This document shows positions 52,425 through 61,019 of a DNA stretch of 64,000 bases, in pieces. The DNA is from Hymenobacter busanensis. GTDB lineage: Bacteria; Bacteroidota; Bacteroidia; Cytophagales; Hymenobacteraceae. The notes beneath the pieces are model-generated. The model did no database searches, was not told where the DNA came from, and saw only the letters and a program-made list of their open reading frames with translations. Location of the stretch: assembly GCF_008727865.1 (NCBI RefSeq), contig NZ_VTWU01000011.1, positions 1 to 64,000 of the forward strand, in the 5' to 3' direction. Positions within the stretch are counted from its first letter, which is position 1. Each line of letters begins with the position of its first letter. The position numbers and the translations under genes were made by a program.

Positions 52425-53678
52425 ATGAACTACCTAGGATTTCTGATTCTTCCCGGCTGGCCCGCGCGGCTGCTTCTGCTGCTAGGGCTGCTGGGCAGCT
52501 TCTTCCCAGCACGGGCGCAAACCACCGTCATCAGCCTCGACAGCGCCGAAGCCCAGGCCTTGCGCCGGCACCCGCGCCTGCGCCAGTCCGATGAAGAAAT
52601 TGCCGAGCAGCGCGCCCTCAAGCGCGGCTCGTTTGCCCCAGCCAACCCGGACTTTCTCTGGTCGGCCCCCACGGGCGAGATGTGGGCGCCGGGCGTGGTG
52701 CAGACCATTGACCTGCCCAACGTGTACCGGCGGCAGCGGCAGGTCGCCCAGGCCGGCGTGGTGCTGGCCGAGCGCAACCGCGACGTGAGCCGCGCTACGG
52801 TGCTGCGCGATACCCGTCTGGCTTACCTCGGCCTGCAGTTTGCCGAAGCCCAGGTGCGGCAGTACACCTACCAGGACAGCCTTTACCGGGCTTTGCGCCT
52901 GGCCACGGAGCGGCTGTTTGCGGCCGGCGAAGTCAACTCCCTGCAGCGCATCAGCACCGAGGCCGAAGCGCGGCAGGCCACCGTGCAGCTGCAGCAGGCC
53001 ACCGAAGACCTGCGGGCGGCCCAGCGCCGCCTGGCTTTGCTGCTAGGCCGGCCCGCGGCCGAGCTGACCACCAGCACCGACCTGCGCCGCAGCGGCCCGG
53101 AGCTGGCCCAGGCGGGCGCAGCCCTGCTCGGCACCTTGCCGGCGGCCGATAGCAGCGCGTTGGTGCGCAGCCCCACGCTGGCGGCGGCTACCCAGAACGT
53201 GGCGCTGAGCCAGTCGGGCATCAGCCTGGTACGGGCCCGGCGCACGCCGGCCCTGACGCTGGGCTACCAGAACCAGGCCTTTGAGAACTCCCAAATCAAA
53301 TACCGCTTCCAATTCGGGGTGTCGGTGCCCATCTGGTTCTGGACCTACCGCTCGCAGCTGCAGGCGGCAACGGCCCGCTCCCGGGCCGCCAGCTACCAGC
53401 TGCAAACCCAGCGCCTGGAGCTGGGTACGCAATACCAGCAGGCCCTGGCGGATACCCGCAAATTCTCGGCCTCGCTCACCTACTACGAACAAACCGGCAT
53501 GCCCCAGTCCCGGGCCATCATCAACCAATCCCAACGGCTGTTCCGGGCCGGCGAGGTCAGCTACCTGCAGCTCATCATGAGCCTGAACCAGGCCTTTGCC
53601 ATTCAGAATACCTACCTGACCACCATCCGCGACTACCGTCAGGCCCTGGTGGAACTCTCTTACCTACGGGGTGAATAA
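52425..53678 (+). CDS. TolC-family outer-membrane efflux protein
   Basis: The 417 aa product has a signal peptide ending FFPARAQ. It has the TolC architecture: helical repeats with ALRRHPRLRQSDEEIAEQR, DLPNVYRRQRQVAQAGV (the first repeat's PN turn), and RLFAAGEVNSLQRIS... and RLFRAGEVSYLQLI..., the latter two being the two-fold repeat signatures. It forms the channel for the RND pump at 55984. The stop overlaps the beginning of the next gene's possible GTG start, so expression is linked. Confidence 0.88.
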   Translation: MNYLGFLILPGWPARLLLLLGLLGSFFPARAQTTVISLDSAEAQALRRHPRLRQSDEEIAEQRALKRGSFAPANPDFLWSAPTGEMWAPGVVQTIDLPNVYRRQRQVAQAGVVLAERNRDVSRATVLRDTRLAYLGLQFAEAQVRQYTYQDSLYRALRLATERLFAAGEVNSLQRISTEAEARQATVQLQQATEDLRAAQRRLALLLGRPAAELTTSTDLRRSGPELAQAGAALLGTLPAADSSALVRSPTLAAATQNVALSQSGISLVRARRTPALTLGYQNQAFENSQIKYRFQFGVSVPIWFWTYRSQLQAATARSRAASYQLQTQRLELGTQYQQALADTRKFSASLTYYEQTGMPQSRAIINQSQRLFRAGEVSYLQLIMSLNQAFAIQNTYLTTIRDYRQALVELSYLRGE

Positions 53679-53679
53679 C

Positions 53680-54294
53680 ATGAAACAACTCCTGATTTTG
53701 CTGCTGGGCCTGCTGCTGCTGAGCGGCAATGCCCAGGCCCACGGGGGCGAAGACCACGGCGCGAGCGGCAAAGCTGCCGCCCCGGCCGGGGCCACGTCCT
53801 TCTCGGTGGCAGCCCTCTCGGAGCAGTTCGAGGTGCTGCTGCGCTACGAGCCGCTGGAAGGCGGCGAGCCGGCCGACCTGCGCCTGTTCCTTTCCGACTA
53901 CGCCACCAACGCCCCCATCAAGGGCGCTAAGCTCACGCTCACCAACCCCGAAGACGCCAATCTGAAGTGGGCGGTGACGGAGAAAGGGCCGGGCGAGTAC
54001 CTGGTCGAGGGCGAGTTTCCGGCCAACAAGGCCTACAGCTTCGCCCTGAACGTGGTGGCCGGCGACAAAGCAGACCTGCTGCTGCTTGACGGCATCAAAG
54101 TCGGCGAAAAGCTGCCCGTGGCCGCGACCCCGGCCGCCGCACCCTCCCTTTTCTCTTCCTGGAAAACCATACTGGCCCTGATTGGCGCCTTTGTGCTCGG
54201 CATCGGCCTGACGGCCCTGCTGCTGCGCCGCCGCCCGCGCGCCGGGGTGCCTTCCTCCACTGCTACGCCCGTTGTCTATGAAAACCAAGCATAA
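53680..54294 (+). CDS. His-rich exported membrane protein with a carboxypeptidase-like domain
   Basis: The 204 aa product has a signal peptide (LLILLLGLLLLSGNAQA), then HGGEDHG, a beta-sandwich (about 40-140) and a C-terminal helix (ILALIGAFVLGIGLTALLL). The HGGEDHG motif near the mature N-terminus recurs in the next gene's product. The beta region may be an FixH- or carboxypeptidase regulatory-like fold. It overlaps the adaptor gene by 17 bases, so a structural role in the efflux system is likely. The ATG at 53680 is preferred over GTG at 53671. Confidence 0.6.
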   Translation: MKQLLILLLGLLLLSGNAQAHGGEDHGASGKAAAPAGATSFSVAALSEQFEVLLRYEPLEGGEPADLRLFLSDYATNAPIKGAKLTLTNPEDANLKWAVTEKGPGEYLVEGEFPANKAYSFALNVVAGDKADLLLLDGIKVGEKLPVAATPAAAPSLFSSWKTILALIGAFVLGIGLTALLLRRRPRAGVPSSTATPVVYENQA

Positions 54295-55423
54295 ATTCCT
54301 GCTCGGAACGGCCGCCGCCGGCCTGGTGCTGACGGTGCTGCTGCCCCCGCCCGCGGCCGTCTTCGGTCACGGCGGCGAAGACCACGGCGGCGAGGCCAAG
54401 GCCAGCACCGGTGTGGCGCTGACCGACGAAGTGCTGCTGCCCAAGGAAAGTCAGTTTCTGTTTCAAGTGCGCACCAGCCTGGCCACTTACTCGGCTACCT
54501 ACAGCCGGGCTACGCTCTACGGCACCGTGTCGGCGGCCGCCGGTGGCGAAGGCCGCATCGTGGTGCCCCAGACCGGGCGCATCGTGAGCCTCACTTCCCA
54601 GGTAGGGCAGCAGGTGCGGGCCGGCCAGCCGCTGGCCGTCCTCGAGCAGACGCTCGACGCCACCCAACAAATCGGGCTGAGCACCGAACGGGCCAACGCC
54701 CAGGCCGAGCTGCGCGCCGCCCAGCAGGACTACGCCCGCCTGCAGAGCATTGCCGACATCGCCGCCCGCAAGGACGTGGTAGCCGCCGAGCTGCGCCTGC
54801 GCCAAGCCCGGCAGAACGCCGCCATACTCAATGGTCAGGCCCGCCAGCGCCGCACCACCATCACCTCGCCCATCAACGGCACCGTGGACGTGTTCAACCT
54901 GGCCGTGGGCCAGCAGGTCAACCAAGGCGACGAGCTCTTCCGCGTGCTCAACCCCGGCAAGCTGCGGGTGGAAGCCCAGGTGTTTGCCCAGGACCTGGCG
55001 AAAGTCACGCCCGGCGCGCAGTTCCGGGTGGAAGGCCTGCAGGGCCAGGCCGGCGTGCCCGCGAAGCTGGTGGTATTCAGCAACGTGGTGAATCCGGTCA
55101 ATCAGGCCCGCCAGCTTATTCTGGAGCTGGACGAGGCAGCTGCCAGTGCCTATCGAGCCGGGCAGGCCGTGAACGTGCAGGTGCTGGGCCAGAGCGAAGG
55201 CGGCAAGCCCCAGCTGGTGGTGCCCACCTCGGCCGTCACGGATTTGAACGGCAAGCCGGTGGTGTTCGTGCACACCGAGCCCGAGCACTTCAAGATCCGC
55301 TACGTGCAACCCGGCGCCGTCAACGGCGAGCAAACGGTGCTGCTGCAGGGCGAGGTGAACGAAAACGACCGGGTCGTTACCGCCGGCACCTACCAGCTTA
55401 AGTCTATCTACCTCAACCAATAA
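54278..55423 (+). CDS. cusB: RND efflux periplasmic adaptor (CusB-like)
   Basis: This is the membrane-fusion protein joining CusA-like pump and TolC channel, 381 aa. After a signal segment it carries HGGEDHGG, then a barrel-sandwich hybrid (VVPQTGRIVSLTSQVGQQVR, LAVLEQTLDAT), a short coiled coil, RTTITSPINGTVDVFNLAVG, the beta-barrel domain and the C-terminal domain with TSAVTDLNGKPVVFVHTEPE. Unlike the adaptor at 8519 it is uninterrupted. It overlaps the preceding gene by 17 bases. The His-rich N-terminus could bind copper or silver. Confidence 0.88.
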   Translation: MKTKHKFLLGTAAAGLVLTVLLPPPAAVFGHGGEDHGGEAKASTGVALTDEVLLPKESQFLFQVRTSLATYSATYSRATLYGTVSAAAGGEGRIVVPQTGRIVSLTSQVGQQVRAGQPLAVLEQTLDATQQIGLSTERANAQAELRAAQQDYARLQSIADIAARKDVVAAELRLRQARQNAAILNGQARQRRTTITSPINGTVDVFNLAVGQQVNQGDELFRVLNPGKLRVEAQVFAQDLAKVTPGAQFRVEGLQGQAGVPAKLVVFSNVVNPVNQARQLILELDEAAASAYRAGQAVNVQVLGQSEGGKPQLVVPTSAVTDLNGKPVVFVHTEPEHFKIRYVQPGAVNGEQTVLLQGEVNENDRVVTAGTYQLKSIYLNQ

Positions 55424-55433
55424 CCCCTTGTTC

Positions 55434-55928
55434 GTGAAACACCTTTCTGTTTTCGCTGCGCTGGCTACCGCCCTGGGCCTGTCGGCCTTCACCGCTCAAG
55501 CCCAGGCCCCACATGCCAGCGGCGACGAAGCCGCCGTCAAGGCCGTGCTGCGCCAGTACCAGCAAGCCGTTCAGAAGCTGGACACCACCGGCACGCACCG
55601 CCTGTTCACGGCGGATTCCGAGGTGTTTGAATCGGGTGGGGTGGAAGGCACTTACCGGCACTACGCTGCCCATCACTTGGCGCCGGAGCTGCGCGAGTTT
55701 AGCGCCTTCACCTTCAGCGACTACCAGGCCAAGGTGCGGCTGGACGGCCCCTACGCTTTTGCGACCGAAACCTACACCTACACCATCGGGCTGAAGAAAG
55801 ACCCGAAAACGCCCATCGTGCGCAAGGGCGTGGCCACGTCGGTGCTGCGCAAAAACGCCGCCGGCCAGTGGCAGATTGTGAGCACGCACACGTCGGCCCG
55901 CACGCCCCGCCCCAAGAAACAAAGCTAG
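55434..55928 (+). CDS. NTF2-like exported protein (DUF4440/SnoaL type)
   Basis: The 164 aa product has a signal peptide (LSVFAALATALGLSAFTAQA) and an NTF2-like domain: EAAVKAVLRQYQQAVQKLDT, then TADSEVFESGGVEGTYRHYA and GQWQIVSTHTSAR. The pattern matches the DUF4440/SnoaL cone-shaped fold. The start is GTG at 55434; it could also begin at TTG 55428. It lies in the copper operon between adaptor and pump. A role in metal binding through its His residues is possible, but none is established. Confidence 0.72.
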   Translation: MKHLSVFAALATALGLSAFTAQAQAPHASGDEAAVKAVLRQYQQAVQKLDTTGTHRLFTADSEVFESGGVEGTYRHYAAHHLAPELREFSAFTFSDYQAKVRLDGPYAFATETYTYTIGLKKDPKTPIVRKGVATSVLRKNAAGQWQIVSTHTSARTPRPKKQS

Positions 55929-55983
55929 CGTGCCCCGCCCGTAGGATGATCCATCCTTGGGCTTCACCCTTCTGCTTACCCCA

Positions 55984-58900
55984 ATGCTTGACCAAATTAT
56001 TCGCTTTGCCCTGCAGAACCGGCTGCTCATGCTGGCTTTTGCCCTGGGCCTGCTGATTGCCGGCACCTACACAGCCCGCCAGCTGCCGGTGGACGTGCTG
56101 CCCGACCTGGACCGCCCCCGCGTAACCGTGTTCCTGGAGTCTCCGGGCATGGCCCCGGAAGAAGTAGAGGCCCTGGTGACCCTGCCCGTGGAAACGGCCC
56201 TGAACGGGGCCACCGGCGTGTCGGCCGTGCGCTCGAACTCGGCCATCGGCCTGGGCATGGTATTCGTGGAGTTCGACTATGGCACCGACATCTTCACGGC
56301 CCGCCAGATCGTGTCGGAAAAGCTGCAGACCGTGGGCGAGCAGCTGCCCACCGGCATCACGCCGGTGCTCGGGCCGATTTCCTCGGTGATGGGCCAGATC
56401 ATGCTGGTCGGCCTTACGGGGGGCCAACAAACCAACGCGGCGGATTTGCGCACCTTGGCCAACTACACCGTGCGCCAGCGCCTCTTGTCCATTCCCGGCG
56501 TGGCCCAGGTGATTCCCATTGGCGGCGACAACCTGCAGTACCAGGTGCTGCTCGACATGGCCCGCCTGAACGCCACGGGACTGACGGTAAACCAGGTAGA
56601 GGACGCGCTGCGCAACTCCAACCTGAACACCACCGGCAACTTCTTTGACCGCAACGGCTCGGAGGTGCTCATCCGCAACCTGGGCCGCCTGCGCTCGGTG
56701 CAAGACATCGAGAACATCATCGTGGGCTACCGCGAGCAGTCGCCGGTGCGCGTAGCCGACATCGCCCGCGTGGAGTTCGGCGCCCGCTTTAAGCGCGGCG
56801 ACGGCAGCGTGAACGGCAAGCCCGCGGTGATTCTAAGCATTGAAAAGCAGCCGGGGGCCGCGACCGTAGGCCTGACCCAGGCCGTGGAAAAAGCGCTGGT
56901 CGAGCTCAAGCCCTCCCTGCCCAAGGACGTGCAGGTGAACACCCGGCTCTTCAAGCAGTCGGAGTTTATCGAGTCGAGCATCACCAACGTGGAGGAAGCG
57001 TTGCGCGACGGGGCCATTCTGGTGGTCATTGTGCTGTTTGCCTTTTTGCTGAACGTGCGCACCACGTTTATTTCGCTGGTAGCCATCCCGCTGTCGTTGC
57101 TCGTGACGGCGCTGGTGTTCCGCTTCGCCGGCATCTCCATCAACACCATGACGCTGGGCGGCTTGGCCATTGCCATCGGCGAGCTGGTCGACGACGCCAT
57201 TGTGGACGTGGAGAACGTGTACCGGCGCCTGCGCGAAAACCGGCACTTGCCCAATCCGCGACCGGCGCTGCAGGTCATCTATGCCGCCTCGTCGGAGGTG
57301 CGCAACTCCATCGTGTACGCCACCATCATTGTGGTGCTGGTGTTCCTGCCCCTGTTCGCACTGGAAGGCATGGAAGGGCGCATCTTCGCGCCGCTGGGCA
57401 TTGCCTACATCACCAGCATCGTGGCCTCGCTGTTCGTCTCGCTCACCGTCACGCCGGTGCTTTGCTACTACCTGCTGCCCAAGATGAAGCAGATGGCCCA
57501 CACCGAAACCGACGGGCCGCTGGTACGCTGGCTTAAGCGCAAAGACACGCGGCTGTTGGGTTGGGGCCTGACGCACCCGAAGCTAGTGCTGGGCGTGACC
57601 GGCGTCCTGCTTGCGGCGTCCATGGCCCTGGTGCCCTTCTTCGGCACGGAGTTCCTGCCGCCGTTCAACGAAGGCTCGCTGACGGTGAACTTCTCCGCCC
57701 CGGCCGGCACCTCCTTGGCCGAGTCCAACAAGCTGGGCACGCTGGGCGAGCAGCAGATGCTCAAGATCCCCGAAGTGGCCTTCACGGCCCGCCGCACCGG
57801 CCGCGCCGAGCTGGACGAGCACGCCGAATCGGTCAACAACTCCGAAATCGAGGTAGCCTTTAAGACCGAAGCGGAACTGGAACGAGAGGGAAAAAAGATG
57901 CGCAGCCGCGACGAGATTCTGGCCGACATGCGCCAGAAGCTTAGCCTGATCACGGGCGTCAACGTGAACATCGGCCAGCCCATCTCGCACCGCCTCGACC
58001 ACCTCTTGTCGGGCGTGCGGGCCCAGGTAGCCATCAAGGTGTTCGGCAACGATTTGCTGGAGCTGCGACGTTACGCCAATGAGATTCGCGCAGCAGCCAG
58101 CACCGTGCCCGGCGTAGTGGACCTGCAGGTGGAAAAGCAGGTGCAGATTCCGCAGCTGCTTATCCGCCCGCGCGACCAGGCGCTGCAGGCGTACGGCATG
58201 GCCCGCGGCGAGGTGGTGCAGGACTTGGAAACGCTGTTTCAGGGCACGGTGGTGTCGCAGATGCTCGACGGGCAGAAGCGCTTCGACCTGGTGGTGAAGC
58301 TACCCGAAGACCAACGCAACGACATTGCCGCCATTGGGCAAACCCGCATCGAAACCCCGTCGGGGGCCATGATTCCGGTGAGCCAGGTGGCCGACATTGT
58401 GTACGAGCCGGGCCCGAACACCGTCAACCACGAGAACACCCAGCGGCGCATCACCATCTCGCTGAACGTGGCGGGGCGCGACCTGGGCTCGACCGTCAAG
58501 GAGATTCAGCAGAAAGTCAGCCAGCAGGTAAAGCTGCCGGCGGGTTACTACCTGACCTACGGCGGGCAGTTTGAAAGCCAGCAATCGGCTTCGCAGAAGA
58601 TCCTTTGGCTGAGCTTGTTTTCGCTGGCTGGCATCTTCTTGGTGCTCTACTCCCACTTCAAGTCCACCTACATGGTGGGGCAGATCATGCTCAACATCCC
58701 GCTGGCGTTGATCGGCTCGGTGGTGGCCGTGCTACTCACCGGCGGCACCTTCAGCATTGCTTCGCTGGTGGGCTTCATCACCCTCACCGGCATTGCCTCG
58801 CGCAACGGCATCATGATGATTTCGCACTACATCCACTTGGTAGAGCACGAAGGCGAGCAGTTCGGCAAGAAGATGATCATCCGCGGCTCGCTCGAGCGCC

Positions 58901-59202
58901 TGGTGCCCGTGCTGATGACGGCCCTGGTGGCGGCGCTGGCCCTGGTACCGCTCACGCTGGCCAAGGACGCGCCGGGCAAGGAAATCCTCTATCCGGTGGC
59001 TACCGTGATTCTGGGCGGCCTGCTTTCCTCCACCTTCCTCGACATCATCGTCACGCCGGTGGTGTTCTGGCTGGTGGGCAAAAAGGCCCTGGCCCAGTAC
59101 TTCTCCTCGCACCGTGAAACAGGTCTGGGCGAGCATCCGCAGGAGCTCGACGCGCAGCCCCTCACGCCCGCGTCCGACCTCAACCCCGTAGGCGGGAGGT
59201 AG
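55984..59202 (+). CDS. cusA: HME-type RND efflux pump (CusA/CzcA family)
   Basis: This is the proton-driven copper/silver efflux pump, 1072 aa. It has TM1 (RLLMLAFALGLLIAGTYTA), the TM4 motif IAIGELVDDAIVDVENVYRR, two periplasmic porter regions (QVEKQVQIPQLLIRP, EPGPNTVNHENTQRR) and a second TM bundle ending LDIIVTPVVFWLVGKK. The IAIGxxVDxAIVDVEN form differs from the DFGLIVDGA of the fused pump at 4097. No TolC domain is fused, matching the separate channel gene at 52425. The ATG at 55984 (MLDQIIRFALQNR) is the family start. It is preceded by its adaptor and an NTF2-like gene. Confidence 0.92.
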   Translation: MLDQIIRFALQNRLLMLAFALGLLIAGTYTARQLPVDVLPDLDRPRVTVFLESPGMAPEEVEALVTLPVETALNGATGVSAVRSNSAIGLGMVFVEFDYGTDIFTARQIVSEKLQTVGEQLPTGITPVLGPISSVMGQIMLVGLTGGQQTNAADLRTLANYTVRQRLLSIPGVAQVIPIGGDNLQYQVLLDMARLNATGLTVNQVEDALRNSNLNTTGNFFDRNGSEVLIRNLGRLRSVQDIENIIVGYREQSPVRVADIARVEFGARFKRGDGSVNGKPAVILSIEKQPGAATVGLTQAVEKALVELKPSLPKDVQVNTRLFKQSEFIESSITNVEEALRDGAILVVIVLFAFLLNVRTTFISLVAIPLSLLVTALVFRFAGISINTMTLGGLAIAIGELVDDAIVDVENVYRRLRENRHLPNPRPALQVIYAASSEVRNSIVYATIIVVLVFLPLFALEGMEGRIFAPLGIAYITSIVASLFVSLTVTPVLCYYLLPKMKQMAHTETDGPLVRWLKRKDTRLLGWGLTHPKLVLGVTGVLLAASMALVPFFGTEFLPPFNEGSLTVNFSAPAGTSLAESNKLGTLGEQQMLKIPEVAFTARRTGRAELDEHAESVNNSEIEVAFKTEAELEREGKKMRSRDEILADMRQKLSLITGVNVNIGQPISHRLDHLLSGVRAQVAIKVFGNDLLELRRYANEIRAAASTVPGVVDLQVEKQVQIPQLLIRPRDQALQAYGMARGEVVQDLETLFQGTVVSQMLDGQKRFDLVVKLPEDQRNDIAAIGQTRIETPSGAMIPVSQVADIVYEPGPNTVNHENTQRRITISLNVAGRDLGSTVKEIQQKVSQQVKLPAGYYLTYGGQFESQQSASQKILWLSLFSLAGIFLVLYSHFKSTYMVGQIMLNIPLALIGSVVAVLLTGGTFSIASLVGFITLTGIASRNGIMMISHYIHLVEHEGEQFGKKMIIRGSLERLVPVLMTALVAALALVPLTLAKDAPGKEILYPVATVILGGLLSSTFLDIIVTPVVFWLVGKKALAQYFSSHRETGLGEHPQELDAQPLTPASDLNPVGGR

Positions 59203-59249
59203 CCCGCTCATGGCCCTCTGTTATTCCCTTTCGCTCTACGCCGCGCCGC

Positions 59250-59852
59250 ATGACGTCCCCTAATCCTGAGCCCCCGTGCACGCTGCTTTACATCAAGCAC
59301 ATGGTATGCCCGCGCGGCATCCGCATGGTGCGGCGTGAGCTGGAACAGCTGGGCCTGCGGGTACTGGACGTGCGGCTTGGCGCCGCGACCGTGGCCGCCG
59401 CCGCTGAGGAGCTGGATTGGCCCCGCATCCGCCAGGTGCTGGCGGATGCGCAGTTTGCCTTGCTCGAAACGGAGCACCAGACCTTGCTCGAACGGGTCCA
59501 TACGGCCACCGGGCACCTGCTGCGCCGGCCCGAGCCCCTGCGGCACCGGGCGTTCGGGCCGGCGCTGGCCCACGAATTGAGCTTGTCGTACGGGCAGCTC
59601 AGCGCTGCCTACGCCCGGCTTGCCCCGGGCGATACCCTGGCCGCGTACATCAGCCGCCAGCGGCTGGTGTACGCGCAGGAACTATTGATCACGTCTAGTT
59701 CCGGAGTGGGGCGCATTGCCCACCAACTGGGCTACAGCAGCCTGGCACACTTTTCCGGACAGTTTCGGCGGGTAGCCCGCTGCGCTCCCTCGGCGTACCG
59801 CAAGCAGCAACGGGCCCTGACGACCGGCACCCCGGCGGAAAGCTCGAAATGA
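59250..59852 (+). CDS. AraC-family regulator with degenerate HMA-like domain
   Basis: The 200 aa product is a clear paralogue of the protein at 44483. LLYIKHMVCPRGIRMVRREL aligns with LLIKNMVCPQCIRVVREDL, except that the second Cys is Gly (C20 kept, G23). The AraC part is present: YISRQRLVYAQELLITSSSG, RIAHQLGYSSLAHFSGQFRR. So the domain architecture is conserved, but the CxxC metal site is broken. It may sense something else, use the remaining Cys with another ligand, or act as a constitutive or dominant partner. It follows the RND pump by 47 bases. Confidence 0.82.
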   Translation: MTSPNPEPPCTLLYIKHMVCPRGIRMVRRELEQLGLRVLDVRLGAATVAAAAEELDWPRIRQVLADAQFALLETEHQTLLERVHTATGHLLRRPEPLRHRAFGPALAHELSLSYGQLSAAYARLAPGDTLAAYISRQRLVYAQELLITSSSGVGRIAHQLGYSSLAHFSGQFRRVARCAPSAYRKQQRALTTGTPAESSK

Positions 59853-59904
59853 TGCAAGCACCCGGCCAGCATGTGTAAAACTGCTGCCTGAGTAGAAGGT
59901 ATAT

Positions 59905-59939
59905 ACGATGAACAGCCCTTCATTTAGCAGGGCTATCGT
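59905..59939. promoter_or_regulatory. hairpin upstream of the copper-storage gene
   Basis: ACGAT (59905-59909) plus AGCCCT (59914-59919) pair with AGGGCT (59929-59934) plus ATCGT (59935-59939), giving a two-part stem. There is no T-run, so it may be a leader hairpin of the storage protein mRNA rather than a terminator of the AraC gene. Its role is unknown. Confidence 0.4.
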
Positions 59940-59958
59940 TCACTTAACCTAACTACCC

Positions 59959-60291
59959 ATGCACGCCCAAAACCAAAACCTGCTTCAAGCCCTGAATGAC
60001 TGCATCGCCGCCTGCGAGCATTGCGCCACCGCCTGCCTGCAGGAGCAGGACGTGAAGATGATGGCTCGCTGTATTAGCCTGGACCGCGACTGCGCTGATA
60101 TCTGCGCTCTGACGGCCCGCTTCGTGGCCCGCGGCTCCGAGCACGCCGAGCACCTGCTGCGCGAGTGCGCCGAAATCTGCCGCGCCTGCGCCGCCGAGTG
60201 CATGCGGCACCAGCACATGGAGCACTGCCGCCAGTGCGCCGAGGCCTGCCGCCGCTGCGAAGAAGCCTGCATGGCCGGGGTTGCGGCCTAG
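59959..60291 (+). CDS. four-helix-bundle copper-binding protein (Csp-like)
   Basis: The 110 aa product is a copper-storage-type protein, lacking a signal peptide and so cytosolic. It has 16 Cys, most in CxxxC or CxxC pairs along four helices: NDCIAACEHCATACLQEQ, CISLDRDCADICALTARF, RECAEICRACAAECMRHQ and CRQCAEACRRCEEACM. The Cys face the bundle core and bind many Cu(I) ions. It would buffer copper in the cytosol while the pumps remove it. It follows a hairpin and ends before a strong terminator. Confidence 0.88.
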   Translation: MHAQNQNLLQALNDCIAACEHCATACLQEQDVKMMARCISLDRDCADICALTARFVARGSEHAEHLLRECAEICRACAAECMRHQHMEHCRQCAEACRRCEEACMAGVAA

Positions 60292-60310
60292 GCCCCGGCT
60301 GCGGCTCGCG

Positions 60311-60344
60311 AAAGCCAGCCTGGCATCGGTCCGGCTGGCTTTTT
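60311..60344 (+). terminator. rho-independent terminator after the copper-storage gene
   Basis: AAAGCCAGCC (60311-60320) pairs with GGCTGGCTTT (60333-60342) across a 12-base loop, followed by TT. It ends the transcript of the storage protein gene and separates it from the chaperone. Confidence 0.7.
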
Positions 60345-60452
60345 GCATACGGCCAGGCCGCGCCGTAGGGCACACCACGTTACCGGCGATGCCCTAAATC
60401 ATGCAAGTACAGGCCGCAATTCCGTACGTGCTCCGGTGCACCGGCCAGTAAT

Positions 60453-60471
60453 TTTGGGTGTTTACTTTTTG
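60453..60471 (+). promoter_or_regulatory. possible promoter of the copper-chaperone gene
   Basis: TTTTGG near 60453 and TACTTTTTG (60463-60471) resemble the Bacteroidetes -33 and -7 elements, but the -7 has one T too many and the spacing is short. It precedes the chaperone ATG at 60509 and follows a strong terminator, so some promoter must lie here. The elements given are only the best candidates. Confidence 0.3.
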
Positions 60472-60508
60472 CAGCCGCCTGGTTCGGCTGCACTCAACCG
60501 CTACTCCC

Positions 60509-60718
60509 ATGAAAACCCTTCAGTTCAAAACCAACATCAACTGCGGCGGCTGCATCAAGGCCGTTACGCCCACCCTCAACCAAGAAGCCGGCGCCGGCAA
60601 CTGGCAAGTTGACACCGCCAACCCGAATAAAATCCTGACCGTGACCTCCGACAAGCTCACGGCCGAGCAGGTGGTGCAAGCCGTACAGGAAGCCGGCTTT
60701 GAAATTCAGCCCGCATAA
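60509..60718 (+). CDS. CopZ-like heavy-metal-associated chaperone
   Basis: The 69 aa product is one HMA domain: MKTLQFKTNINCGGCIKAV with CGGC at C12/C15, then TPTLNQEAGAGNWQVDTANP and VVQAVQEAGFEIQPA. This is the beta-alpha-beta-beta-alpha-beta form of copper chaperones that hand Cu(I) to CopA. The start at 60509 is used; the frame begins earlier but upstream sequence is not chaperone-like. It is a single-gene unit between two terminators. Confidence 0.9.
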   Translation: MKTLQFKTNINCGGCIKAVTPTLNQEAGAGNWQVDTANPNKILTVTSDKLTAEQVVQAVQEAGFEIQPA

Positions 60719-60742
60719 TCTCTTACGTCCGCAGCTCTTACG

Positions 60743-60776
60743 CACAACGCCCGGTTCCGCCGGGCGTTGTGTTTTT
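60743..60776 (+). terminator. strong rho-independent terminator after the chaperone
   Basis: CACAACGCCCGG (60743-60754) and CCGGGCGTTGTG (60760-60771) form a perfect twelve-pair stem with a 5-base loop, followed by TTTTT. It is the strongest terminator in the window. The remaining about 240 bases to the next start hold no recognised element. Confidence 0.85.
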
Positions 60777-61019
60777 CCGGCCGTTTACAATGCGGGCGGT
60801 CGGAAATTATATAAGCCCCAGGCTCACTAGCTGCAAACATTTGCTGGTTGGAAACGCGTAAAGGCAAGGGCCTGGCTCGCCCTGCTCTGCTGACACCATA
60901 CTGCCCGGGCAGCCCCTTCGGCCGGGGCTCATTTCGGGTGGTCAGGTACCGCTGGGGGGCTAGCTCTTGGGAATTTACAACAGCGCCGAGCTCCCGCAGA
61001 TCGACTCTTGCCTGCGTCT

